From Morinoia aosen (lineage: Eukaryota > Arthropoda > Malacostraca > Amphipoda > Talitridae), in the NCBI GenBank assembly GCA_030386875.1, contig CM059571.1:23554355-23618354 (forward strand): a stretch of 64,000 bases of DNA, given 5' to 3'. Both the position numbers and the translations under genes were made by a program. Shown piece after piece: positions 46,770 through 57,395 of this stretch (the first letter of the stretch is position 1; each line of letters opens with the position of its first letter). The notes below the pieces were generated by a model. That model was not told the origin of the DNA. It saw only the letters and a list, made by a program, of their open reading frames with translations, and searched no databases.

Positions 46770-47159
46770 GCTAGATCCATTGACAGTGTTGAGTTATTTT
46801 GCCAGTACTGTTTTAACGAGCTCTTCAAAATTGCCAAATTTTTTCCTATACGAGCACTGTATCAAGATGATTTCCCGTGATACAGTGAAACGGTTGATCT
46901 TTAATTTGTGTTCAGCTATGCTGTCTGCCAAAGGCGTCTGCCAGCTATATTTTCATAAAATTTCTCAAGATTTATTTCCGACAAACGATGGATGGCTAAT
47001 TTGTTGTATTCGTGTTACCATGTTAATACTGAGAACTCGACTTCGTCTCTTTCATCGAAACTCTTTCAATGGATACCTTGAAAGATTGGTACGAAAAGTG
47101 CACTAAGATTCAACAGTAATTCATGTAGAAGATCGGAGTATCTTCACCCTTACGAACAA

Positions 47160-47360
47160 TGATGTTGTGCAAAGGGAGTCACGCAACGACTGCAGCAGAC
47201 GCGGTGCCGCGGTGGCCCCCTTGCGGCCGACCCGCTCGTGACCAGGCGTGACCGGAGATCGCGGCTCCTGTGGTGCAAGCGTCCATGCTGCACGCGACTG
47301 CGACACACTGCGGCGCCCTCCTGGCGAGCACTACACCGGAAAACGATATGCGCGCCCCAA
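47160..47360. other. GC-rich patch, no supported gene
   Basis: About 200 bp of GC-rich, CpG-rich sequence (GACGCGGTGCCGCGGTGGCC region) in AT-rich intron. Several frames are open on both strands; the one at 47270-47470 ends with a protein-like stretch (PFVSVQFMEKEIQLVL), but there is no recognised domain or splice signal. Confidence 0.3.
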
Positions 47361-47875
47361 AAGATCCTCAACTACCATTTGTTAGTGTTCAATTTATGGA
47401 AAAAGAAATCCAACTCGTGCTATGCTCTGAATTTGACATTTTTGTAGAGCGTCTTTGTCCTTATCGGTAAAACTTGCTACTTGTTGATTGAATATTTCCT
47501 TATGGCGGAAAATTTGTGAGTCGAGATTACTCAAGATCGCTTCCTATATGCACGTACTTGTCGGCAACGTGTATGTAAATCCCAGCTGTCTGTTCTAACT
47601 TACGTTTTCCTAACTCCAGGCTGCGGCCATTTCCTCACTGGAACCCTAGATTTTCTGAGAAAATTACGCACTCACTCGTTGCTGAAGTCGACCGTCAGCC
47701 CTTATTTTCTGGTCTCGTATGATGAAGCTGCCCATTATTCTGCTCAGTGTTGACCAGCCCTCAAATCTAAATATTTTGAAAGAGGTTCCATGAAAATATT
47801 CTCCCTGCTGAAAATGTGTCAAAAAATATTGGTTCATTGAATATTCATGTGGAGGTCCAATTTAAACTTTCTATC

Positions 47876-48259
47876 CCCTATGGAGGCTCGAGTAGGCAAA
47901 AAGTTAGTTACGTTAGTCAGTCCAATGTTGTGGGGACTAGCGCTCCTAGGGGAGATACTGAAGTTACCTCTGCTATAAATAATCTTTCAGGACAACTGTC
48001 TTTAGGGACCGCTTTTCTTTTATTAGTTTTCACTTCTTTTTCTCTATCACGTCTTTCTTTGTTCTTCCTCTTCGTTCTAAACCTGCTATTTCTATGCGTA
48101 GGATATCCTTTGTAGAAACACTCCTGTGCATAGGTTCCCGTTTTCTATAGTTCATACTAAAATGCTCGTTCTCTTCGGTCTCTTGAGATCGCATTTTTTT
48201 GTGGCTTGGGAATCTCTAACTAGCTAATGCGATAATAATAATAATAATAATAATAATAA
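47876..48259 (+). mobile_element. family S retroposon, copy 8 (old variant)
   Basis: Starts near CCCCTATGGAGGC and retains GGGGACTAGCGCTCCTAGGGG of the head. The body shares TTTTCACTTCTTTTTCTC with copy 6. It has the long-subfamily middle and ends in a (ATA)n tail of about 28 bp at 48232-48259. No target duplication seen. Confidence 0.75.
48232..48259 (+). repeat. (ATA)n microsatellite, tail of family S copy 8
   Basis: Nine uninterrupted ATA units. It sits exactly where other copies have their short-repeat tail, so it arose from the retroposon tail rather than independently. Confidence 0.95.
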
Positions 48260-48540
48260 CTGTATTTTTTTCAAATTCACGTTCGCAAGAATTACGACTG
48301 TTTTTCAACCTAGGATGTCAACACGTGCATTCATCCTCATCTCATCAGTCAGAATCAGAACCTTTTTTTCAAATTGAAAGGGTTCGAAACTTGTAGCTGC
48401 GGATGAAAAAGGTTATTCTTATTTTTCAATTCTCTTCATACCATATTATATACCGTCTTGAACAATTAATGATTTTTTTCAAATACGTGTCGTACAGAAC
48501 TATTTGATTAATAATATGTATTAAAATTACGCACTTGTTG

Positions 48541-48858
48541 CCTTAACCGCTGTGCTCTCAGTGGCACAGCGGTTAAGGGATCGGACTTGTATGCTGGAAG
48601 TCGCGGGTTCGTTCCCAGCGCTGGCGCAGAGATTTTCCCCGTTGGGTATAAGGGAAAGCTCAAGCACAATACCCCACTCAACCCAGGTGTCGGAAATGGG
48701 TACCGGCTTTACGGGGGAACCGTCATGGTGTCCTATATATAGGCTTAGTTATAAGATATTTGAAAAACCAATGCTAAGATCATATGTATCAGGCTTGATT
48801 GGAAATAAAGCATCCCAAAGATGCCGATGTTAACCTTTAACCTTTGATGTTAACCTTT
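48541..48858 (+). mobile_element. tRNA-derived SINE, plus copy with inverted 5' end
   Basis: Has a pol III-type head with A box (GTGGCACAGCGG) and B box (GGGTTCGTTCCC) about 33 bp apart, the body shared with the minus copy at 39051, an ATAAAGCATCCCAAAGATGC stem-loop near its end and a TTAACCTTT repeat tail. The first 15 bases (48541-48555) are the exact reverse complement of the A-box region at 48564-48578, so the 5' end folds back on itself. Confidence 0.92.
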
Positions 48859-49059
48859 GTTTCAGTATTTAAAATTATAATCCGTCTCGGGGTATCGTAG
48901 TATTTAATTACGCTCTTGGTACGGATCTTTGATTGTTTTTCTCTTGTTTACTCGGCTTCAAAATCTTAACTAAATTAGTGTTGGATATACCGCCTTGATT
49001 CAAGCTAAACCTCCGTATTTTCATAAAGTTTATTTTTTCACTTTGTAATGACCGATGTA

Positions 49060-49415
49060 TCCTCAGGCAGATACAACTAGTGTATTCCTGGGAATAAGCA
49101 CTCCCAGGGAAAATATGTGAGGTCCCGCGCTAAAGGTTAGGTAGGCCTTCCTTTTGTTGAAATAGAACCGGCTTTTTTGTTTTGTCACGAGCCATCTTTT
49201 TACGGTTCACTGCTGTCTTGCTCTTCAGCACATACTACTTTCTTCTTCAAATTTTATCTTGTTTCATGCAATTTTTCTCACTTTGCTGTTTCTATGCTCC
49301 TTGTGCATATAATCCGCATTCCCTGAACTCCATGCTAAATAGTGCCTTCCTCCTTCCTCTCTTTAGGGCGCCTTTATTGCCGTTAGGGAGGCTTGCACTA
49401 ACATCTCATTTAATG
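49060..49415 (+). mobile_element. family S retroposon, copy 9 (short subfamily)
   Basis: Starts CCTCAGGCAGATACAACTAG, shares the body blocks and the short middle (CTATGCTCCTTGTGCATA) and ends near GCACTAACATCTCATTT. The second head hairpin is damaged. No clear target duplication. Confidence 0.85.
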
Positions 49416-51872
49416 ATCCTACCTTTGTGAATTCCAGCGTGCATGTGTTGCGCATTGTCTGCTTGCATTTGCAAACATGTCATTGTTTCCGTGTCATGAA
49501 CTGCATGCAGACAGCTTAATGAAGCCTAATAACTTCTCCCATTGTTGACTTGTTGACATAACATGTCGTGCGTAAGATGAGAATGGTACACGGAGATTCT
49601 TCTTAATGAATTTTGCGGAAGCAAAAGGGAAAAAAAAGCGTAAAATAAAACTAGTTCAGATTACTTTCGTAAGATGTGCTAAAATCTCTGTTTGAGCTAT
49701 TTTCTTATATGTTTAACTAAGTACCAAAATAGTTTATTTCATTTGCGAACAATAGCTGATAAAATGCTATATTCCCTACCCCTAAAGAGCACATATAGCG
49801 CTGTCAGAAACTGTAAACTGTGAAATTACCGTAAAACAGAATTTTTTAGTGAAATTTTCGATGCTATGATCATTTTTAAGAAATGTAATTCTTCCCTTGT
49901 ATTTCTTACTTCAAATCTTTATCCGTGACAAGACTTTGGGTTTATTTGTAGGGCTTTTGTGCATCTTTTTTATCGGTATAAATAACAATACTTTGTGCAA
50001 CCGACCTCAAGGGTGATTATTTTTGTATCGGTATCATTTTCTTATTCATTTCGTGGTTACTTTTCACCGGACTACGTCGTCTTATCGGCTGTAGTAACTT
50101 GTACCACCTGAAACTGGTATTAACTACTGAAAAGTTGATTTTTCTGCCATTTTCGTTTTTCTTAATTGAAGAAAGGGAGAAAATTTAGACTTGTGAGACT
50201 GTTATGACTGTGGGTCAGTAAAATGGCTAAGGAGCTTAGTAAACAATGTTTTAAAAAATTCTCGAAAACTTAGGGTATTTCAACCTATTAAACTAATCGC
50301 TTAGTTAAGGTAATAAACTATGGTATTTGATTTTAGAGAATAGTTGAGTAAAATGGTCTAGTTTAACTACTTGGTTTATTCATTTATAATTTTTAAGCAT
50401 AGAAACGTTTTGAAATCTGTATTCAAATTACTGTAAAAGTGAAACAAATAGTTTTCAGAAATATGGAAACATTGTTTTATTGTATTTACCATCATCATAT
50501 TTTTCTGTTCATAATAAGAAAAGAAGAGTTGGTGAAATCTAAGTTAAGCTTGTAAAATCTGTTTTTACAATTTTGGAAGTGTTGGGTGCTTTAATTCTGT
50601 GTATTTTTAGGTTTCCATAATTCTCGTCAGTAATCATTGTCAATCAAGCGTGTGACGACACAACTTATGTTCATCTCATTGATTATACAGAATAGAATCG
50701 TGTGTGGAATACATGAAAATTTTTACTATTTACATGAATTTTATATCACTTTATGGTTTAAGAAATACGCTCCTCCAGATATTATTAGTAAAGCTCATTT
50801 GTATTTATTGTAGTTACTGCAGTAAAGGATATTTTCTTACTTTAGCCCGTGAATCGTTTTCTGTTGTGGTGTTTGTACTTTCGTTTTCTGTCTGCCTGTA
50901 ATACATGTCGGCAGATGGTGTCAGGTCATTGGAGTCACAACTTTCGCCATTCATTTGAAGCACAGTCGCTTGTTACAATTTTTTTGTCAAGAGAAGACAA
51001 ATTACCATAAAAAAGAGGTTTATTAAAGCTACGTTTCTCCATTGTTGCTTGGAAATTTCGCAATTGTAAGAAGTGCAACGCTCATTTACTGTATAAATGA
51101 GCGAACTGTTCATAGATTGAAAATTGTAAAATTTCAATTCAGGTCAAATAGTAATGTACGTCACATTCCGGTGGGATTTGATGTAATAGTAGATGATGGG
51201 GCTTGAATGTCTTGAAATTTCTTATTGTTGGATATACAATTTATTAGCAGCTGTTGGAAACGCTTGTGCCCAATTCCAGTATCAGCCTACCATCGTACAA
51301 TAATAAATACCACAGCTACGTTTTCAATCCACTGTGTCTTTAAGCCGGTGGAGGTACAAATTTATTGTGGGCTTGAAAATATTTCCCGACCTCATCCAGA
51401 CTGCACAGGTGCCGTGAGACTCAGGTGGCTTGAAAGTAATTTTACGCTTCCTGGGATCAGGTACCGCTGCCTCTCGAACAGGCTTCATTATTTAAGATAT
51501 CTCATTGATGCTGCCACGATGTTTTGCCCTCCACACCTGCGCAGAGGTCAAAGCTCGCATTGCTCCACGAGTTACATGCAGTCGCGTCCGTATCTGGAGG
51601 CACCGCTGATGAGCGCTTGCGACGAAGTTTTGGTTTCAGTTCTTCGTAATGTTTACTTGTGCATAAAATGATAAATTCTGAAACTTGTATGGTTATGTTA
51701 ATATTTCTGTGCGAAAGTATCGAATTTTACATTTGCTCACCGTTTACGCTGCACCCAATACTCTCTAGCAGTACCCCCAAGCGTTAGTGGAAACAGGCCG
51801 CATTCTTTCCATTCCGAAACGTTTGGCGTATCCTGAGCAGCCGGATTGACCGCGGTCAATGTGCGCTGCAAT

Positions 51873-51901
51873 GGGGGGAGGGGAAGGCGGGAGTGGGTGG
51901 G
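51873..51901 (+). other. G-quadruplex-forming motif
   Basis: Five G runs of three or more within 29 bp (GGGGGGAGGGGAAGGCGGG, then AGTGGGTGGG) separated by loops of 1-5 bases on the + strand. It meets the usual G3+N1-7 pattern and is the clearest such motif in the window. It lies in intron 2 on the transcribed (RNA-sense) strand, so it could form in the pre-mRNA. Confidence 0.75.
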
Positions 51902-54154
51902 TACTTTCTGCCCACTCTGGTCATGCCAGACTACCTGTCGCCTCTCAGCTGGATGCTGGTGCTGGCAGGGTGATGCTATCAACGGTCAGGTTCTTTCATC
52001 ACTTTTTGCAGCGGTTCTTTTCCCTTGTTTCAGTTGTTTCATTCAAATAGTTTTTGCAAAGATCCTATGCGATTGATTATCTACTTCTTTATCGCACCAA
52101 CTTTACGTCAGTAATTAATGCATGTGTTTGTTTCCGAACGTACTTCAACAATTCGGTTGTTCTGTCATCAAGCAATGTCCTTGACTTACCTGCAGGTAGG
52201 GATTATTTTTCGATGTGATTTGATCTGAAAAATGTTTACGGTGTAGCCTTCCTCGTACATTGTTATTTGTCAGTTATCGCTCATTGGATGTGGAATTTTC
52301 GATTTGAAAGCGGATGAGATTATGGTAAAGCAATTCTACTCTAATGCTTCATGTATTTAAATGTTAAACCTGTTTGTCTTAAAGTGGCTTCTATTTCAGT
52401 ATTGATGTCTCATAATCCTGTACTTGACGTTCGTTTCTCGTCCACCTTAATTAATAAAATTAATAATAACGTGATAATGCTTTTGAATAATGCATTTAAG
52501 TCAGTATCCGTTAACTTGGATAAGCTTAGAGTTGATCTGTCCTCAAACTAAAATTGGAAAACAGAAAATTGATGATTTGGGCGAGAAAAACAGTCGACAG
52601 GTCACCTTTTTTGCCGGCTGTATCGCCACAACCACGTGGAATACTTGGAAATCCGCCCTATGATTTATCATTTCATCACTTTTAATTTAGAAACTTGATA
52701 TTCTCGTATGAGACGTATGAGCTCACTAAACTTTCCTTTTTTATTCGAATAAAAAATATTGTCTCTATTCTAATGTACCTTTTATATATACTTTGCGTTT
52801 CAGTGATTTTGAGAGGGTTCGTGAAATTATTAAGCAATGAATTTCTCTACTGAAACTCAAATCGCTGTGTCATATTTTCGTATTTGAACAACTATTTGTC
52901 GAAGAGATATGTTAAAGCTCCGCCGATAGCCTAGCTTACGAATCTTTTAACAGTATGTACTTCTTTAAATAATACTATTTAAGCGGGTAATTTTTCCTTA
53001 TCTCACGCGTGACGGAGCCATGCATTGAGGCTCGTCCTTGTCAACCGTTTAAAAGATCCGTGACTGTACCTACTGCGGAGGTGAATGAGCATCTATGAGA
53101 TCCACAGTACCTTCCCGACGTCACGTCTTCATGTTTTCATTTATTTGGGCCCCGGTAACTTTTTTTCGAAGGCAACAATTTTAAGAGTGTATAGATTTAG
53201 CTTAGAAGCTCTGTCATACGTGTCGCTTCAAACCTACCATACATGCTCTATGCGATAAAAGTTGTCATAAATGCGCTGAATTCCTGGGTAGACGAGAATT
53301 AGGTGAAAATTTCAGTATAATATCATGGATTGAATTTTTTATTTGCCAAGCTTGTATCATTTCAGTCATTTTTAAAAATGCATTGCGGTTTACGGACGAC
53401 CATAAATATTTTTCAGTTTGTGCCCCAATCATTATCTGTTCATTCTTTCTAGCCACGCGTGAGGTTCGTAGTTTTTTCTCTGTAGTCTGTGGGCAGGGTT
53501 TTGTTTCACATTTCCGGCGCTTAACAGTGTGTCATACTGTAGGATAGCTTCATTTTAATTTTGTTGGAGACCCAGTTGTTAAGCTGCGTGTCGAAACGAA
53601 ATTCCCAGGTGTGCGGCGTCCGGCACCTTAATGAACATTATTTCCTTCAATTCGATACGCTCCTGTAATCTCCCTTCTCATAAGCATGGTTATAGGATTA
53701 GTATCTAGAGTATACCTGGACCTATTGCCGGCTACTATTTGTCTTACCTCCTCCAGAATTGATCGGTATGTCATTTGTCAGTAAATGTCAAATAAATTGG
53801 CAAAGCGTAACTACTCTCCCGGTCACAAACAATCAAAAACTTGTAAATAAAGCGACCCACGTGTATTTCATTTTGAATTTTTACTTCTTTACTGCTCTTC
53901 GTGTTTGTACGTATCAAATCACACAAACCAAAATGATAAATCAGTACACTTGTGAACCTTTTATTACTTCACATAGCAAATAATTAATTGTAGTCTTAAT
54001 GTTATATTTCTTCGAATGGAAGGTATATCTCTGTTTTACACTTCATTAATATCAATACACTTTTCTCATGCAAAATTTTTCATACTGCATTTCACCTATG
54101 CGGGAAAAGACGAAAAAGGTGAAAAGGTGCAGGAAAGGGTTGAAGGCCTATGAT

Positions 54155-54482
54155 CCCCTTAGGGGGATACGACTATTGTATCTATGGGAATTAGCGCTCC
54201 CAGGGGAAATGTGCGAGGGCCCGAGCTGAGAGTTAGGTAGTCCTTCTTTTTGTTGAAATAAAGTGTTTTTGTCAAGGAAGTCAAGGACCACCTTTTTTCG
54301 GTTCACTGCTGTCCTGTTTTTCAACACCTTCTATTTTCTTCTTCAACTTATTTCATGTTTCATAAACTTTATTCTCGAATCACTGTTTCTATGCCCCTAC
54401 TGCATAGATTTCGCGTTCCCTTATCTCGGAACGCTTTTTTTTAGCGGTTAGGGAGTCTTAAACTAACGTATAATCTAAACTA
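54155..54482 (+). mobile_element. family S retroposon, copy 10 (short subfamily, full length)
   Basis: Target duplication of 12 bp with one mismatch: AAGGCCTATGAT at 54143-54154 and AAAGCCTATGAT at 54483-54494. Starts CCCCTTAGGGGGATACGACT and ends near TATAATCTAAACT. The CTGTTTTTCAG block has changed to CTGTTTTTCAA. It lies 440 bp upstream of the exon at 54923. Confidence 0.92.
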
Positions 54483-54922
54483 AAAGCCTATGATTTTTAT
54501 TTCTCAGTCAATATTATTTTCACATGGCAGTCGTTTTTCTCTTATTTCACATCTAATTTTATTTCAATCGGTTCAAAATTTTTTCTGAAATGTACTGAAT
54601 TTTGCTTTGAGTGGCCTTGAAAATTATTTTTCATGGGAGGTAATAATTATAAATATTTTTCCTGAGCGTAAATAGCCCCAGAATTGGAGCGTGACATCTT
54701 TCGTAACTTTTATCATCAGTAAAATTCACCATGGGGTTTTGGTGTCGTTTTGGTCCCTACCCACTGAACCGTTATTGAGTGTATTCGGTCACGACCTCTT
54801 GGACTGGCTCTTGGAATTACTGAAAGGCATTTAGCTGGTAGTCAACTTTTAAGCTAGTTCAAAATTTGTTTCATGTGTAAGGTTTGCCATGATTTTTAAT
54901 TTTCGCTTGTTTCTGTACTCAG

Positions 54923-55267
54923 AAAATGAAGGGCCTGATGCGGAAAAGGTCGACGACGGCAGCGCGGCTTCAGCGCGCTTTCAGCGCGAAGGGCTTGCGA
55001 GGGCAGACCAGCGACTCGCCCAGCGCCTCAACCACCAATAACAATAATAACACGTCCACCAACGACATCAACAATTCCTATGGCATTAACAATAGTAGTA
55101 TGAATAGTAGCACCAATACAGGATACCACGATATCGCCACAGATCCAATGTCCCCCAGCAATAGTTACTTGAACAACGGCGCCACACCGTACCACAATGA
55201 CAGCACTGCGTCTCCTCCTCGAGCTAAGCGACTCTTCATCATGGAAACTCCTGTTCAGTTTACCACT
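54923..55267 (+). CDS. exon of a probable ARHGAP20-like RhoGAP: linker and start of PH domain
   Basis: A 345-bp exon encoding 115 residues, phase 0 at both ends. Acceptor TTGTTTCTGTACTCAG; donor ACT followed by GTGAGTAT at 55268. It begins with a basic segment KMKGLMRKRSTTAARLQRAF, continues with TSDSPSAS, an Asn/Ser/Thr-rich low-complexity run (about residues 37-70) and ends AKRLFIMETPVQFTT. The last segment has the look of the first beta strand of a PH domain; in ARHGAP20-type RhoGAPs a KMK-containing basic stretch and DSPSAS-like motif precede such a strand, which continues with an ERHLFLF-type motif on the next exon. That next exon is not in the window. If right, the protein inactivates Rho-family GTPases at membranes. 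Other PH-domain proteins remain possible. Confidence 0.8.
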
Positions 55268-57373
55268 GTGAGTATTGATTTGTATGAAACTATTGTTGAC
55301 ATTGTTCTTGAGTTAGAGTTTAAATGAATGCGCGAAGTTCCTTTAGGGTGACAGCATACCCTTTGGACAACTGAATTGTGTTGTAGTCATGTATATACTT
55401 ATAGGTACCACATTTGATTTTGAATGGTAAGCATTCTGAGTGTGTTTAGTATATTTTTTGAAATCATAGGCTTTGAAGTGAGTAGCTTTGTGCCTTTGCA
55501 TGGTCTCGATAGTCTACGTAGCACTGATAGTTTGCTCTGCCCGCAGTTGACGTGTGACATGAGGACTCGATAACTCTTGTCATCACGTTCCAAATCAACG
55601 AAATGGATTGATTTTCTACTTGGCGAAAGTGAGACAGAGAATTATTTATTCTCTTTCTCAGTAACAGTGCAGCTTGAATGCCAAAATCGTTTTAACGAGA
55701 TTTCTAGAAATCTTAGGGATCTTCATACGCATGACCAAACAAAGAATCACGTTCCTGAGTCACAAATATTTTATTCATGACTATTTGTGATTGTTATTTC
55801 AGTTTTTTTCGGTAAAACCATTTCAATAACGGAAATTACGCTGTTGAGATGATCGATTTCAATTTCTTCGAAATGAATTACATTTCTCATAAGATTTGTG
55901 GCGCTGTCCACATGCAATGTGCATACTGTTCGTGATAAGACGAATCTTTCTAAAGAAACAGTTATTTTAGAATTATAGTTCATTTATTCCAAGTAACAAT
56001 GAATAGGTGTTCAATTAATCGTCGTAAAAATTAATTATTTTCGTGATTACTAAAACACTTTCCTTCAAACATGATACCAATTTCTCGTCGACGTCTTCCC
56101 CTTTCGCTTTCTAGAGAGGGTGCTGCTGTTTATGACGGTCGTTAGCGACTGTCAATGTCCTTTGTGCTGGACAAGTTTTGTACGTTATTTCCGCGGCGTG
56201 TAATATGCTGTAGTGATTTTTTGTGACATTCATGCATGCTAGGAGCGGGCGGAGCCGACTGCGTCGTCCTCGTTTCATGCTGCCGCTATCGCGACTTTGT
56301 ATCGAAAACCCATCCTAGTACAAGCTAACTTTGGCAATGTTGCCTGAAAAACTGGCGGGCAGACCTGCTTCTTGGAGGCTTCAGCGAAATGGATCGTATA
56401 CCTGTGACCGCTCGCCTGACTAGATGCACGTCGTTATGTACTTAACGAAGTTTTACTATTGTCTTTTTGTTGTTTGGCTCGCTAGAGCTTTGTGGGCGTG
56501 TGCTGCTGAGTGACTATATCGTGTTTATGTGCGTTTTGCATTAGCACAGTTATCAAACGATTAATGGTTCAATGTGTTAAAGATGAGATAATGAAACCAG
56601 CTCAAGTCCCAGAAAGTAATTGAAATAATTCTGTCAAGATATAAGATGAATCTTCTTACTACTAGTTTGTTGGTCTCCAATTCGATTTTGGATTCTCCCG
56701 TGACATAGTTAGTGCACATCTTCTTCCAGGTAATCGCATTTTATTTTTTGTTATTCAAGCGCTTTGTTCACTTAATTAGTACGCATATATTATACGAGTA
56801 AAATTACTTGAAACTGCTGTTCAAACATGTTATTTGTGTCTTAATTTCTTCTAATATTTCTATCGATAAGCTGTCTAACAACCGTGAAAAGATTTTTCCA
56901 CCTCTTTTTGAGCTTGATGAAAGTCTATTAATCTCCCGTGAGCAAAAATTTATCATTCCTTAAGATTACGGCTTACGATAGGTAACATGAACCCTAAGGA
57001 ATTACCGGTAGATCGTATCGTGGACCGCCGATGACGTGTGCAGGCCAGCATCTAGGATAGAATCTCCTACTCATGGCCAAACAAAGAATCACGTTTTTGA
57101 GTTTCAAATACTACTAAAAGGTTGATGTATTCCGCTTGTTTGTGCATTTTTATCGGATGTACCCAATTTATTGAACTTGAAAGGTCTTTCTTTTAAGAAA
57201 GGAAAAGGAACAATTCGATAATTTTCAAGTCAAGATCTCCGCTTATCCGAAATTTCATAGACGTTATTTTTTTTCAAAGAGCTTTCATTCAGTTTTGAGC
57301 TCTTACGGCCTGATATGGCCCATTCCAGGCAGATGAGCTCTGTGTGGCGCCTCTACCACGGAGGATGAAGCGC

Positions 57374-57395
57374 CTGCTCACGCCCCAGTGAGCAG
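57374..57395. repeat. perfect 8-bp stem-loop in a GC-rich patch
   Basis: CTGCTCAC and GTGAGCAG separated by GCCCCA. It is nested inside a wider pair, CAGGCAGAT at 57326-57334 and ATCTGCCTG at 57468-57476. The 150-bp unit has no clear target duplication, so it is not assigned to a MITE. Confidence 0.7.

Larger units (their letters stand above)
27263..54922 (+). other. intron 2 of the host gene (27.7 kb)
   Basis: Runs from GTGAGC to CTGTACTCAG. It hosts the hAT MITE, the intact LINE, two tRNA-derived SINEs, six family S copies, a 33-bp tandem repeat, a T-rich tract, a sulfatase-like relic and a possible minus-strand exon. Stretches 27263-28018, 30125-31645, 38016-39038, 39349-42476, 49416-51872 and 51902-54142 are AT-rich with only domain-free open frames (the longest, at 51225-51671, has 148 codons). 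The LINE and all but the minus tRNA SINE are in the same orientation as the gene. Confidence 0.6.

Noticed and set aside
48564-48620. tRNA-like head considered as a tRNA gene
   Set aside because: It lacks a proper acceptor stem and anticodon arm and continues into a body shared with the copy at 39051; it is a SINE head.
51225-51671. 148-codon open frame
   Set aside because: No domain, no good start context, no splice signals and composition like intron; long frames arise by chance in 64 kb.
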